The notes under the pieces were generated by a model that saw only the letters and a program-made list of their open reading frames with translations, made no database searches and was not told the DNA's origin. From Roseburia_C amylophila (GTDB taxonomy: Bacteria; Bacillota; Clostridia; Lachnospirales; Lachnospiraceae), in assembly GCF_025567465.1 (NCBI RefSeq), contig NZ_JAOQKI010000003.1, forward strand, positions 114,189 through 178,188: a DNA stretch of 64,000 nucleotides, read 5' to 3'. A program made the position numbers and the translations under genes. This document shows, one piece after another, positions 50,917 through 59,399 of the stretch. Positions within the stretch are counted from its first letter, which is position 1. Every line of letters begins with the position of its first letter.

Positions 50917-51282
50917 GTGGGGGCAAAAAGCGCCCCCAAAACGTGCAAATGGGGGCAGAAAGCGCCCCCAAAACCACAAAGTGGGGGCAGAAAGCGCCCC
51001 CGCACAAATCAGAGCCGAAAAAGTGTGGAGGCAAAAAGTGCCGTCAAAATGGAAAAGTGGTGGCAAAAAGCGCCGTCAAAACAGCAAAGTGACGGCAAAA
51101 AGCGCTACCACTCAGATAAGCGAGAAAAAAGTTATGGTGGCGGAAAGTGCCGTCAAAATGGAAAAGTGGTGGCGGAAAACGCCACTAAAACAGTAAAGTG
51201 ATGGCAAAAAGTGCCACCACTTTTAAATCAGGTGGAACTTTAGCCACCATATCAGTAATTGTGGTGGTACATTAACCACCAC
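50917..51282. repeat. Array of eleven small hairpins with drifting stems
   Basis: A run of about eleven short inverted repeats, each about 20-36 bp, with purine-rich loops and spacers (AAAAAGC, AGAAAGC, AAAACAGCAAAGTG). The first three stems are GGGGGC / GCCCCC. The middle units have GGTGGC, GACGGC and GTGGTGGC arms that can pair with their own or a neighbouring unit's GCCGTC, GCCACC or CTACCAC. The last two are GGTGG / CCACC and GTGGTGG / CCACCAC (51261-51282). The base content is unlike everything around it. It lies between the winged-helix gene and oriT-mobC. Overlapping ORFs here are artefacts of the repeat. Confidence 0.85.
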
Positions 51283-51289
51283 ATATCAT

Positions 51290-51380
51290 ATACAGGGTGC
51301 AGGTGCTCCTGCCAAGACGAAAAATTATGTAAACGCTGATGCGTTTATATTTTTTCGGGAAAAGGTCCGACCTTTTCCGC
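51290..51380 (+). other. Probable oriT region with terminator
   Basis: Three tight hairpins lie in a row just before mobC: GCAGG-TGCT-CCTGC (51299-51312), TAAACGC-TGAT-GCGTTTA (51330-51347) followed by TATTTTTT, and GGAAAAGGT-CCG-ACCTTTTCC (51358-51378). The stretch CCAAGACGAAAAATTATG between the first two has the look of a nick region. Origins of transfer of MobC/relaxase elements lie in this position. The second hairpin may also serve as a terminator. The nick site itself cannot be fixed by eye. Confidence 0.55.
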
Positions 51381-51492
51381 ATCTTGCAAAACCTATAAGT
51401 AGAACTTTTAGAAAGGATGAAAAAAGCAATGGTACAGATAAAAAGAGATTGGTTTGATACAGAATTTGGAAATTACGAAAGGGGAAAAACGT

Positions 51493-51855
51493 ATGGCAGA
51501 TGGAAAGAGAAGATACAAGTCTGACAGGAAAGATTATAAGATATCGGTGAAGTTGTCAGAGAAAGATATGGATATTCTGAAAGCGGCACTTAAGCGAACA
51601 GGAATGACAGCAAGTGCCTATATAAGAGAATTAATTCGGACAGGAGGCAACATTGATACAAGTTATCCAGAGGACAGGGCAAAAATAATTCGTGTTATTG
51701 CAGGTATTGCAAATAATATTAATCAGGCGGTAAAGCTTGGCAATTCACAGGGAAGATTGTATTACAGCGATATTGATAAATTGCAGAACAGTCTGGATGA
51801 TGTAAAGAAAACATTCGGGGAGGTGCTGGAAGTATGGCGATTACAAAGATCTTAA
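51493..51855 (+). CDS. mobC: Relaxosome protein MobC
   Basis: A 120-residue ribbon-helix-helix protein that helps the relaxase find and melt oriT. The N-terminus is basic (ADGKRRYKSDRKDYKISVKLSEKDMDIL), followed by KRTGMTASAYIRELIRTGG, the MobC/RHH helix, and an Ile/Asn-rich helix (IAGIANNINQAVKLGN) typical of the family (PF05713). Start is ATG 51493 after AAAGGGG; the longer frame from 51454 contains that RBS. The relaxase ORF overlaps its end by 22 bp. A 35-codon ORF from 51417 overlaps the start but has no proper RBS. Confidence 0.9.
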   Translation: MADGKRRYKSDRKDYKISVKLSEKDMDILKAALKRTGMTASAYIRELIRTGGNIDTSYPEDRAKIIRVIAGIANNINQAVKLGNSQGRLYYSDIDKLQNSLDDVKKTFGEVLEVWRLQRS

Positions 51856-53669
51856 ATATAAAAGAGTCAGAAGGTAGAAATCCAGCATCACACCTGAAGA
51901 ATGCTTTGGAATATATCCAGAATCCGGATAAGACAGAAGAATGTGTACTGGTGGGCGGTATTAACTGCCTGCCGGATACGGCATTTGAGCAGATGGAGGA
52001 GACAAAGAATATATTTCATAAGACAGGTAAAAGACAAGGCTATCATGTGATTATATCGTTTTCGCCGGAAGAAAAAGTAACTGCAGAACAGGCAATGTAC
52101 GTCCTGGAGCACTTTGCGAAGGATGAGCTTGGTGATGATTATGAGGCTGTGTATGCAGTCCACACAGACAGAGAGCATATGCATGGACATCTTATCTGGA
52201 ACAGTGTCAGCATGACAACCGGCAAGAAATACAATTCACCGAAAAGCAACTGGAAGAATCATCTCCAGCCTATCACAAATAAATATTGTGATGAACTTGG
52301 ACTTTCCATAATGCCGGCAGAGTACAGCAGGAATCCAAAGAATATCAGCAGGGACAAATGGGAAAAGGAAATGTCCATGAAAGAGATAATTCTCAGGGAT
52401 GCCAAGATGTGTGCATATGCAGCCGGGAATGTGGAGCATTTTAAATATCTGATGAAAAGACTTGGATATGTATTCAAGAAAGATGCGTGGATGGAAGTGC
52501 AGGCACCGGGATTCCGATATTATCATAGTCTGGTAAAGATGGATGAAATGTTTGCAGAGGATAGGCTTAGACATCATGTAGATATGCCTTGGATGGCAAA
52601 GCCTTATTTTTATTCATCGGATATAAGAGGGTTGCATGGGGCGAAACTTTCACCATACCAGAAACGATTTTATGCAAAGCTATATAGGCTGAGAATTGTA
52701 GAACAGAAGCGATTTGTGGTTGGTGGAGCAAAGTATACGGAAGAATTGAAAAGGTTTCATCAGCTGCAGGACGAGTACCTGTTACTGGTAAATAATGATA
52801 TTAGGGATGTTGCGGGACTTGTGAAGTACAGGAGTGAACAGCAGAAAAAGGTGAAGCGGATTGATGACAGGCAACAGGAGATTTATAAGGAAAACGCCAG
52901 CAGGAAACGGAAGATTAAGACGGATGAGAAGTACCGGGAATATCAACTGTGGCATGCGGGAGTGCAGGAAGAACTGGACGAACTGAAGCAGGAGAAAAGG
53001 GAAATTAAGAGGCAGATACAGCTTACTGATGACATTATAAAAGAAGATTTGTATACGGCTTATTATGCGGTGTCGGGGAAAGAGGAGATTGTTGCTGACA
53101 GGGATGTTGAGATACCGGGGATGGAAGAGGATATGTTAGTTGAGAGAACAGCGGGAGCAGTTGTTGAGTCGGAGAGAAATGTTGTTGTAATGAATCAGCC
53201 TGCTAATAACCATAATGATGGAAATGGACAAAAGGAGCAAATTAATGTTGCCGGTAAACAACAGATAGATTTAGAAGGAACAGAAATGTCAAAGGTTCAC
53301 AATCTGTCTGATGAGAATGTGACAAGAATGGACGAAGGTATAACTGATGTAACAGGTAAAAGCGAATTGGTGGAACATGAAGAAAAAGAGTCTGTGGACG
53401 AAGTTGGATGGATTGTCAGGAGAATATCAGATCTTGGTGGTTTTGAGAATGTCAGTGATTCTGTTAAGGCAGATGTATTCGGATTTGATATTGCTGATAT
53501 TAGTGGAAGCATAAGGTTGTTTTCGGATGTAATGAAAAGGCTGGAGATAAAGCTGGCTGGAGACGAGCTTTATGAGGAGTTCCAGAGGATTTATGATGAA
53601 GCAATTAGCAGAGATGTTGATAAAGGTAAGGCGGAAGATAAAATATGGAATAGGGACAGAGAAAGGTGA
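51834..53669 (+). CDS. Relaxase/mobilization nuclease (MobP/VirD2-like)
   Basis: A 611-residue relaxase that nicks oriT and leads the strand into a recipient. The N-terminal 250 residues match PF03432: HLKNALEYIQNPDKT with an early conserved Tyr, GYHVIISFSPEEKVTAEQA, and the HUH-like metal motif HTDREHMHGHLIWNSV near residue 110. The C-terminal 300 residues are a charged coiled coil (DDRQQEIYKENASRKRKIKTDE) and an acidic tail. Translation is probably coupled to mobC. No coupling protein or type IV secretion gene is visible, so the element seems mobilizable, not self-transmissible, as far as seen. Confidence 0.93.
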   Translation: MAITKILNIKESEGRNPASHLKNALEYIQNPDKTEECVLVGGINCLPDTAFEQMEETKNIFHKTGKRQGYHVIISFSPEEKVTAEQAMYVLEHFAKDELGDDYEAVYAVHTDREHMHGHLIWNSVSMTTGKKYNSPKSNWKNHLQPITNKYCDELGLSIMPAEYSRNPKNISRDKWEKEMSMKEIILRDAKMCAYAAGNVEHFKYLMKRLGYVFKKDAWMEVQAPGFRYYHSLVKMDEMFAEDRLRHHVDMPWMAKPYFYSSDIRGLHGAKLSPYQKRFYAKLYRLRIVEQKRFVVGGAKYTEELKRFHQLQDEYLLLVNNDIRDVAGLVKYRSEQQKKVKRIDDRQQEIYKENASRKRKIKTDEKYREYQLWHAGVQEELDELKQEKREIKRQIQLTDDIIKEDLYTAYYAVSGKEEIVADRDVEIPGMEEDMLVERTAGAVVESERNVVVMNQPANNHNDGNGQKEQINVAGKQQIDLEGTEMSKVHNLSDENVTRMDEGITDVTGKSELVEHEEKESVDEVGWIVRRISDLGGFENVSDSVKADVFGFDIADISGSIRLFSDVMKRLEIKLAGDELYEEFQRIYDEAISRDVDKGKAEDKIWNRDRER

Positions 53670-53727
53670 TTCCTCTGCATATCTCCGATTCACTTTATGC
53701 ACCCGAATTATATAATGGAAACTAGGA

Positions 53728-53753
53728 AACAATCGCAAGAAGTTGCGATTGTT
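53728..53753. other. Perfect hairpin at the backbone/cargo border
   Basis: AACAATCGCAA (53728-53738) and TTGCGATTGTT (53743-53753) are perfect 11-bp arms around GAAG, with no T-run. It lies between the relaxase gene and the cargo. TTGATG (53755-53760) and TATCAT, 17 bases apart, could be a promoter for the cargo, so the dyad may be an operator or a weak terminator. Confidence 0.5.
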
Positions 53754-53816
53754 ATTGATGATGTAGTGATTCTGTGATATCATATAAAAAAGTGGTACAT
53801 GAAAACGGAGGTCAAA

Positions 53817-54359
53817 ATGAAAGTATTGATAATGAATTGTAGTCCTGTAAGAAATGGAGCAACAGCAGAAATTGTTAATATAGTTACTGCTTGTCTGGAA
53901 AAGAAACATGATGTTAAAAACATATGTATTGATGATTATGATATAAAATATTGCAAAGGATGTAGAACTTGTCATAATACAGCAAAATGTGTTCAGAATG
54001 ATGATGTTGATAGGATAATTGAGCAATATGAATGGGCCGATATTGTTATATCTGTCTCTCCGTCGTATTGGGCAGATGTACCAGGACAATTTAAATCTTT
54101 TATTGATAGATGCACTCCGTGGTGTAACACACATGAACCGCATGCCAAGATAAGTAGTGGTAAGAAGGGATATGTTATCGTATTAAGAACTGGACCGGGA
54201 ATGAAGGAATGTGAGAGGATTATTGCAACCATAGAACATTTTTATGGACATATGGAAATTGAATGTTGTGATAGACTTGGTTTGTGTTCGGTGGAATATA
54301 AGGAAGATTTGGAATGCAGGAGAGAAGAAATCGAGGAATTCTGTAACAGTATAGATTAA
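53817..54359 (+). CDS. Iron-sulfur flavoprotein / NADPH-dependent FMN reductase
   Basis: A 180-residue flavodoxin-like protein. It opens VLIMNCSPVRNGATAEIV, the FMN phosphate loop, followed by a Cys cluster CKGCRTCHNTAKCVQNDD near residue 46, as in iron-sulfur flavoproteins that carry a 4Fe-4S centre, and VSPSYWADVPGQFKSFIDR, the FMN-ring loop. It is likely a cytosolic reductase of quinones or nitro compounds. Start is ATG 53817, six bases after GGAGG; the open frame begins at 53799. First gene of the cargo; the HD gene starts directly after its stop. Confidence 0.88.
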   Translation: MKVLIMNCSPVRNGATAEIVNIVTACLEKKHDVKNICIDDYDIKYCKGCRTCHNTAKCVQNDDVDRIIEQYEWADIVISVSPSYWADVPGQFKSFIDRCTPWCNTHEPHAKISSGKKGYVIVLRTGPGMKECERIIATIEHFYGHMEIECCDRLGLCSVEYKEDLECRREEIEEFCNSID

Positions 54360-54443
54360 ATGATTTATTATGGATATTATTCACATATAGATGGAATGTT
54401 TTTGGTTGGTATTACAAGATTTTTATATCAAAGAAGGGGTGTG

Positions 54444-55100
54444 ATGATATTGGAGACAGGTATTATGATAGAAAATGCTATAACATATGTGAAACAAATA
54501 TTTGCTGCTGATTCCAGTGGGCATGACTACCATCATACCATTAGGGTTTATCGGTTGGCGGTAGAAATTGCAAAGCAGGAAAATGCGGATATGCAGATTG
54601 TGCAGTTAGCAGCATTATTACACGATGTAGATGATGCCAAGCTTTCATCGGAAACTTATGCTTCGAAGAGAAAGGCAGTTGATTTTATGAAAGGCAACGG
54701 TGTGGATAATGAAATTATTGAAACTGTGTGTAAGATTATAGAGGAAGTATCATTTGCAGGAAACGATTCAGTTGTGCCAAGTACGATAGAAGGTAAATGC
54801 GTGCAGGATGCGGACAGGCTGGATGCAATCGGAGCAATTGGAATTGCAAGAGCATTTGCTTATGGTGGTAGTAAAGGTAGAAAGATTTATGAACCGGAGA
54901 TAAAACCTTTGATTAATGTGAGTAAAAAAGAGTATCAGCAAAATCAAAATTCTACAAGCATTAATCATTTTTACGAAAAGTTACTATTGCTAAAGGATAT
55001 GATGAATACGGATGCTGCAAAGAAGAAAGCTTGGCATAGACAATTTATCATGGAATCCTATCTTGAGGAATTCATGGCAGAGTGGGAAGGAGAAAGGTGA
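54444..55100 (+). CDS. HD-domain phosphohydrolase
   Basis: A 218-residue YedJ/YpgQ-like metal-dependent phosphohydrolase. The H...HD...D pattern is visible: HDYHHTIRVYRLAVEIA (first His), LAALLHDVDDAK near residue 57, and DADRLDAIGAIGIARAF near residue 128. Members hydrolyse nucleoside mono- or triphosphates. Start is set at ATG 54444 (MILETGIM), with AAGGGG upstream; the frame is open from 54360, which would add 28 residues outside the fold. The next gene begins one base after its stop, so translation is coupled. Confidence 0.85.
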   Translation: MILETGIMIENAITYVKQIFAADSSGHDYHHTIRVYRLAVEIAKQENADMQIVQLAALLHDVDDAKLSSETYASKRKAVDFMKGNGVDNEIIETVCKIIEEVSFAGNDSVVPSTIEGKCVQDADRLDAIGAIGIARAFAYGGSKGRKIYEPEIKPLINVSKKEYQQNQNSTSINHFYEKLLLLKDMMNTDAAKKKAWHRQFIMESYLEEFMAEWEGER

Positions 55101-55101
55101 T

Positions 55102-56220
55102 ATGTTAGAAGTGAATTTTTATGATACAGTTGATGACGATTTATTGAAGTTTGCAGTGATTATTTCACAGAGTAATGGGAAGTGGGTAATGTGTAAACAT
55201 AAAGAACGCGATACATATGAAGTTCCGGGTGGACATCGTGAAGAAGGGGAAGATATTTTGGAGACTGCTAAAAGAGAACTTCAAGAAGAAACAGGTGCCG
55301 TTAAGTTTGATATAGAACAGCTATGTGTATATTCTGTCACAGGTAAGAACAGTATAAATGAAAACGGAGAGGAATCATTTGGATTATTATGTTTTGCAGA
55401 AATAAGAGAATTTTCAGGTGAACTTCATTGCGAGATGGAGAAGGTGGTACTTATGGATGAATTACCAGAAAATTGGACTTATCCATTGATACAACCAAAG
55501 TTGATTGAAAAATATCTGCAAATACAAAAGCAATCTTATAGTCAGATACAGCAGACTGCAAAACAGACTATAGCATATATAAAAAAGATTATTAAGCCGG
55601 GTATGAAGTTATTTGATATTCGAAAACTATGTGAGGAAAAACTGATGGAGTTAGGTGCAGACTCTTTCTGGTATTGGGATGTTGGTGCATTTGTATTCGC
55701 AGGAGATGAAACAACGGTTTCCGTATCTGGAAAGCAATATGTAACTTCGGATAAAATTATAGAAAATAATGATATTATAACAATTGATTTAAGTCCACAG
55801 GTAGGTAATATCTGGGGAGATTATGCTAGAACTATTATTGTAGAAAATGGTGAGGTTGTAGATGATATAGAGTTAATTCAGAACCAAGAGTGGAAAAGTG
55901 GTTTGCAAATGGAAGATAAGCTACATGCAGAGTTATTTCGTTTTGTTACAAAAGGAACCACTTTTGAAGAACTATATTATCATATGAATGAGTTCATAGT
56001 TGAAAACGGATTTGTGAATCTTGATTTTATGGGTAATCTAGGACATTCCATTGCGAAAGTTAAGAGTGACAGAATTTATATTGAAAAAGGAAATAAGGCG
56101 AAACTTGTAGCGATGAATTATTTTACTTTTGAGCCACATATAGCATTTCCTGATTCAAAATATGGGTATAAGAAAGAGAATATTTATTATTTTGATGAAG
56201 ATGTGTTGGTAGAATTGTAA
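55102..56220 (+). CDS. Nudix hydrolase fused to M24 (Xaa-Pro-type) peptidase
   Basis: A 372-residue two-domain protein. Residues 1-135 are a Nudix domain with a perfect box: GGHREEGEDILETAKRELQEETGA (split here as G-x5-E-x7-REL-x-EE-x-G), cutting a nucleoside diphosphate linked to X. Residues 155-370 are a pita-bread M24 domain like methionine or Xaa-Pro aminopeptidases: WYWDVGAFVFAGDE, IDLSPQVGNIWGDYARTII with two metal Asp, GNLGHSIAKV with His, and FTFEPHI with Glu. The start is ATG 55102 (MLEVNFYD), after AAAGG. I know of no characterised enzyme of this build. A substrate joining a nucleotide to a peptide would suit both halves. Confidence 0.85.
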   Translation: MLEVNFYDTVDDDLLKFAVIISQSNGKWVMCKHKERDTYEVPGGHREEGEDILETAKRELQEETGAVKFDIEQLCVYSVTGKNSINENGEESFGLLCFAEIREFSGELHCEMEKVVLMDELPENWTYPLIQPKLIEKYLQIQKQSYSQIQQTAKQTIAYIKKIIKPGMKLFDIRKLCEEKLMELGADSFWYWDVGAFVFAGDETTVSVSGKQYVTSDKIIENNDIITIDLSPQVGNIWGDYARTIIVENGEVVDDIELIQNQEWKSGLQMEDKLHAELFRFVTKGTTFEELYYHMNEFIVENGFVNLDFMGNLGHSIAKVKSDRIYIEKGNKAKLVAMNYFTFEPHIAFPDSKYGYKKENIYYFDEDVLVEL

Positions 56221-56287
56221 AAGGGGATATTTGCTAATTGTCTAGTTACAAAGAAAGTGTGTGCTTTGAATTCAGGAGGCAAAAACA

Positions 56288-57142
56288 ATGGATTGGAATG
56301 AAGTTTTAAAAGATATTGTGTCAGGAACAATACTGCTTGCTATAGGTGGTATAGGCGGATGGTTTGGTGGTGTGATTAAAGGAAAAAAACAATCATCAAT
56401 GGCTGTTGAACGCAAAAATCAAATATATCAGCCATTACTTGATGAAATTAAAACATATACAACTTTTGACTGGTCAATATTGATAAATATAAAAGCGGAC
56501 ATTTTAAAACAAGTAGTTTGTGAATCGTATAAATTTGGATTAAATGAAGAAATACAAAATAAGTGTAATTATTTGTATGAAGTTATACAAGAGTATAATA
56601 ATATAAAACCTGTTGCAGTAGCTAATCAAATTATTGTAGATATTTTTACAGAAGCTTATGAAAAAATATATGGGAATATTATTGATGGTATTGCTTATCA
56701 TACTGACCGCGAAGGTAACGAATGGGAAGAGGAAGTACTAGTAGAATCGGTACAAATTATAAGAGAATTAAATCTTACTAAGGATATTGAGAACTTATTA
56801 AGAAATGAAGATATGTATTCAAGTGAAGTTTGTGTTGATTATGAAAATGGATTATATGAGCCTATCTATCTAGAATTGAAGCGCATTTATGCATCAGCAC
56901 TCCATGTCATTATAAATGGAAAGCCATGCAAGCATGCTCAGCCAGTAATAGAATTAAATATGTTACCAGAGGAATATATGGCGTATTATTATGATTTCTT
57001 TGATAGATATAATAATGATAAAAGGATAAAAAGGAAGTATGAATTAAGGGAGGAGATTATATATAGTAGCCAGTCTCTTGTAGAAGATATGAAGTCAATA
57101 ATTGACAAAATTGTACGTATTTATGAAATTGAAGAAGTATAA
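56288..57142 (+). CDS. Membrane-anchored protein of unknown function
   Basis: A 284-residue protein with one N-terminal helix (DIVSGTILLAIGGIGGWFGGVI) and a large, mostly helical cytoplasmic part rich in Ile, Asn, Tyr and Glu. No motif recognised. The Gly-rich helix recalls small membrane anchors of defence-related effectors. The layout (short anchor, charged helical body) also occurs in the gene at 63014, though sequences differ. RBS CAGGAGG is strong. The region is AT-rich compared with core genes. Confidence 0.65.
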   Translation: MDWNEVLKDIVSGTILLAIGGIGGWFGGVIKGKKQSSMAVERKNQIYQPLLDEIKTYTTFDWSILINIKADILKQVVCESYKFGLNEEIQNKCNYLYEVIQEYNNIKPVAVANQIIVDIFTEAYEKIYGNIIDGIAYHTDREGNEWEEEVLVESVQIIRELNLTKDIENLLRNEDMYSSEVCVDYENGLYEPIYLELKRIYASALHVIINGKPCKHAQPVIELNMLPEEYMAYYYDFFDRYNNDKRIKRKYELREEIIYSSQSLVEDMKSIIDKIVRIYEIEEV

Positions 57143-57180
57143 AAGCGGACAGTGTTTTAGCAAAGAGAGAGGATGTCTGT

Positions 57181-58242
57181 ATGCAATATGCAAGAAAATT
57201 GAGAAAAGGTGACAAAGTAGCAATTGTAAGCTTGTCGAGTGGAATGCTTGGTGAAGAATTTTGCAGTCATAATATTGAGATTGGTGTAAAGAGATTAAAA
57301 GAATATGGTTTGGAGCCGGTATTTATGCCTAATGCTTTGAAGGGGATTGAATATTTGCAAACTCACCCACAAGCAAGGGCGAAAGACTTAAAAGATGCAT
57401 TTCTGGATAATTCTATTGCAGGGATTATTTGTGCAATTGGTGGTGATGATACATACAGACTTTTGCCTTATCTAATGGAAGATGAAAAGTTTATAAAGGC
57501 GGTAGAGGAGCATCCAAAATTATTTACAGGATTCTCAGATACTACGATCAATCATTTGATGTTTTATAAACTGGGCTTGTCTACTTATTACGGACCAAAC
57601 TTTATTTGTGATTTGGGAGAAATTGCAGATGAGATGTTACCATATACCCAAAGGGCATTTGAGAGTTATTTGGAAGGTAATGAATCTGATGAAATTATAT
57701 CCAGTGATACTTGGTATGAAGAAAGAGAAGATTTTTCAAGAGCCGCAATAGGAACAGAAAGAAAAACTCATAAGGAAGAACGTGGGTTTGAACTTCTCCA
57801 GGGAAGTGAAATTTTCCAAGGAGGATTATTAGGAGGATGTTTGGAAAGCCTTTATGATGTATTGACCAATAGCAGATATGAAGATGAAAAGGAAGTTTGT
57901 GAAAGATATGATCTGTTTCCAAATAAGGAAGAGTGGGTTGGGAAAATTCTATTTATAGAAACCTGCGAAGAAAAACCGACTCCTGAATTGTTTGAAAGAG
58001 AAGTGTTATTACTGAAAGAAAAGGGAGTATTCGACGTGGTAAAGGGTGTATTAGTTGGAAAACCACAGGATGAAGCTTATTATCAGGAATATAAAGATAT
58101 TCTTATTAGAGTGATAGACAATGAGAAACTTCCGATTGTTTATAATGTGAATTTCGGACATGCTATGCCACGATGTGCGTTACAGTATGGTGCTGTTGCA
58201 AAGGTAGATATGAAGCAGAAAAAGATTTATGTGAATAGGTAG
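57181..58242 (+). CDS. S66 LD-carboxypeptidase / MccF-like immunity peptidase
   Basis: A 353-residue serine peptidase of family S66. The nucleophile Ser lies in LFTGFSDTTINHL near residue 119, CAIGGDDTYRLLPYL precedes it, the Glu of the triad is in FIETCEEKP near residue 260, and the His in NFGHAMPRCALQYGA near residue 328. The family has two activities: murein LD-carboxypeptidase (LdcA) and microcin C immunity (MccF), which splits aminoacyl- or peptide-nucleotide amides. The length and the insert in residues 165-210 favour the MccF-type branch. It stands between Nudix genes. RBS AGAGAGGATG. Confidence 0.82.
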   Translation: MQYARKLRKGDKVAIVSLSSGMLGEEFCSHNIEIGVKRLKEYGLEPVFMPNALKGIEYLQTHPQARAKDLKDAFLDNSIAGIICAIGGDDTYRLLPYLMEDEKFIKAVEEHPKLFTGFSDTTINHLMFYKLGLSTYYGPNFICDLGEIADEMLPYTQRAFESYLEGNESDEIISSDTWYEEREDFSRAAIGTERKTHKEERGFELLQGSEIFQGGLLGGCLESLYDVLTNSRYEDEKEVCERYDLFPNKEEWVGKILFIETCEEKPTPELFEREVLLLKEKGVFDVVKGVLVGKPQDEAYYQEYKDILIRVIDNEKLPIVYNVNFGHAMPRCALQYGAVAKVDMKQKKIYVNR

Positions 58243-58253
58243 GAGCGAATACT

Positions 58254-58970
58254 ATGGCTGTATCATATAACAAATTATGGAAATTATTAGTTGACAAAAA
58301 AATGAGCAAATCTGATTTGCGTAAAAAGGCAGAAATTGCCCCGAATACAATGACAAAATTGCGACGTGATGAAGAGGTAAGTCTTACAATTCTTAGCAAA
58401 ATCTGTAAGACTTTAAATGCAGATTTTGGCGATATTGTGGAGTATGTACCGGATGCAGAAATTTGGGATTTGTATGATGAAAATAGGGAGCTTCTTGGGA
58501 AAGACCATGTCAGGGGTGAGCAGTTACCGATAGACGGATATCATCTGGTGGTACATGTTTGGATTCGCAATTCAAAGGGAGAGTATCTGATTGCGCAGCG
58601 CTCGGCAAACAGACCAACATTTCCCTTGGTGTGGGAATGTGTGGATGGTTCAGTGATAAAAGGGGAAGATAGTTTGCAAGGTGCACTCAGAGAAGTAAAA
58701 GAAGAAGTAGGGGTAGATTTATTACCGGAAAAAGGACATGTTATTTTGTCTGATATAAAGAAAATAGAGTTCGGTAAAGTAGTTAATAAAATTGTAGATG
58801 TTTGGTTGTTCGAGTATGATGGAGAGGTTGATTTGAGCAATGCTACAACAGATGAAGTGGCGCAAGTTGCGTGGATGAACAGAAGTCAAATAAAAGAATT
58901 ATTTGATGCAAATATGTTTGTGGATACATTGGAGTATTTTTTTACGGAAGTGGAGAAAGAAGGGAGATAA
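58254..58970 (+). CDS. XRE-type HTH fused to Nudix hydrolase
   Basis: A 238-residue fusion. Residues 1-70 form a HTH_26-type Cro/C1 domain (YNKLWKLLVDKKMSKSDLRKKAEIAPNTMTKLRRDEEVS in pieces), normally a free-standing 70-residue regulator. Residues 85-235 are a Nudix domain of the isopentenyl-diphosphate isomerase-like branch: VVHVWIRNSKGEYLIAQRS, then GSVIKGEDSLQGALREVKEEVG with a perfect box near residue 145. A Nudix domain as sensor of a nucleotide-type ligand is known in NrtR regulators, though there the HTH is C-terminal. It could regulate this cluster. It lies 12 bp behind the S66 gene; the next gene begins directly at its stop. Confidence 0.85.
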   Translation: MAVSYNKLWKLLVDKKMSKSDLRKKAEIAPNTMTKLRRDEEVSLTILSKICKTLNADFGDIVEYVPDAEIWDLYDENRELLGKDHVRGEQLPIDGYHLVVHVWIRNSKGEYLIAQRSANRPTFPLVWECVDGSVIKGEDSLQGALREVKEEVGVDLLPEKGHVILSDIKKIEFGKVVNKIVDVWLFEYDGEVDLSNATTDEVAQVAWMNRSQIKELFDANMFVDTLEYFFTEVEKEGR

Positions 58971-59366
58971 ATGTTTAAGTTTATATTTGATTTAATAACA
59001 GAGCCATTAGGGTTACCAATTGAATGGTACTATGAATGGATTATTCTATTAGTTATTGGAGAAATGGCATATCGTGTGGCATATAATAAGGTGGGTGTTT
59101 TGTATCAAAGCGGTTCTATATCTGGAAAATCTGCAGGCTCATTTTTTCATTGGATAATTCGTACTGTTGTATTTGTGGCAATATGGGCAGTGACATATGG
59201 AGTGATTTGGATTGGCAAATTTGTTATGGCACATAAAATACAAGTCGCTATTGGTATATGTAGTATTGTGGCGGTTGTTATAGCTGTAAAAATATTTGTT
59301 TGGTTTAAAGAACAAAATGAATTAGTCAAAGTCTCAATAAAAGTTGAAGATAAGGATAACCGGTAA
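58971..59366 (+). CDS. Small membrane protein
   Basis: A 131-residue protein with three predicted helices (WIILLVIGEMAYRVAYN, IIRTVVFVAIWAVTYGVIWIG and IQVAIGICSIVAVVIAVKIFVWF) and a short charged C-terminal tail. Its ATG directly follows the TAA of the HTH-Nudix gene, so the two are coupled. No family recognised; it may be a membrane partner of the cluster. Confidence 0.65.
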   Translation: MFKFIFDLITEPLGLPIEWYYEWIILLVIGEMAYRVAYNKVGVLYQSGSISGKSAGSFFHWIIRTVVFVAIWAVTYGVIWIGKFVMAHKIQVAIGICSIVAVVIAVKIFVWFKEQNELVKVSIKVEDKDNR

Positions 59367-59399
59367 AATACTTTAGAAATAAAGAATGTTGGTGGATAT

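Noticed and set aside
50904..51201. Overlapping open frames on both strands through the hairpin array
   Set aside because: They consist of repeated Gly/Lys/Pro/Ala-rich strings that only reflect the repeat period, have no RBS, and exist in several frames at once.
50917..51282. CRISPR array
   Set aside because: Units are self-complementary hairpins of changing sequence with no conserved repeat and no unique spacers; no cas gene is near.
51417..51524. 35-codon ORF ahead of mobC
   Set aside because: The only nearby AAAGG touches its start codon, and it overlaps the mobC start; no similarity recognised, so not called as a gene.
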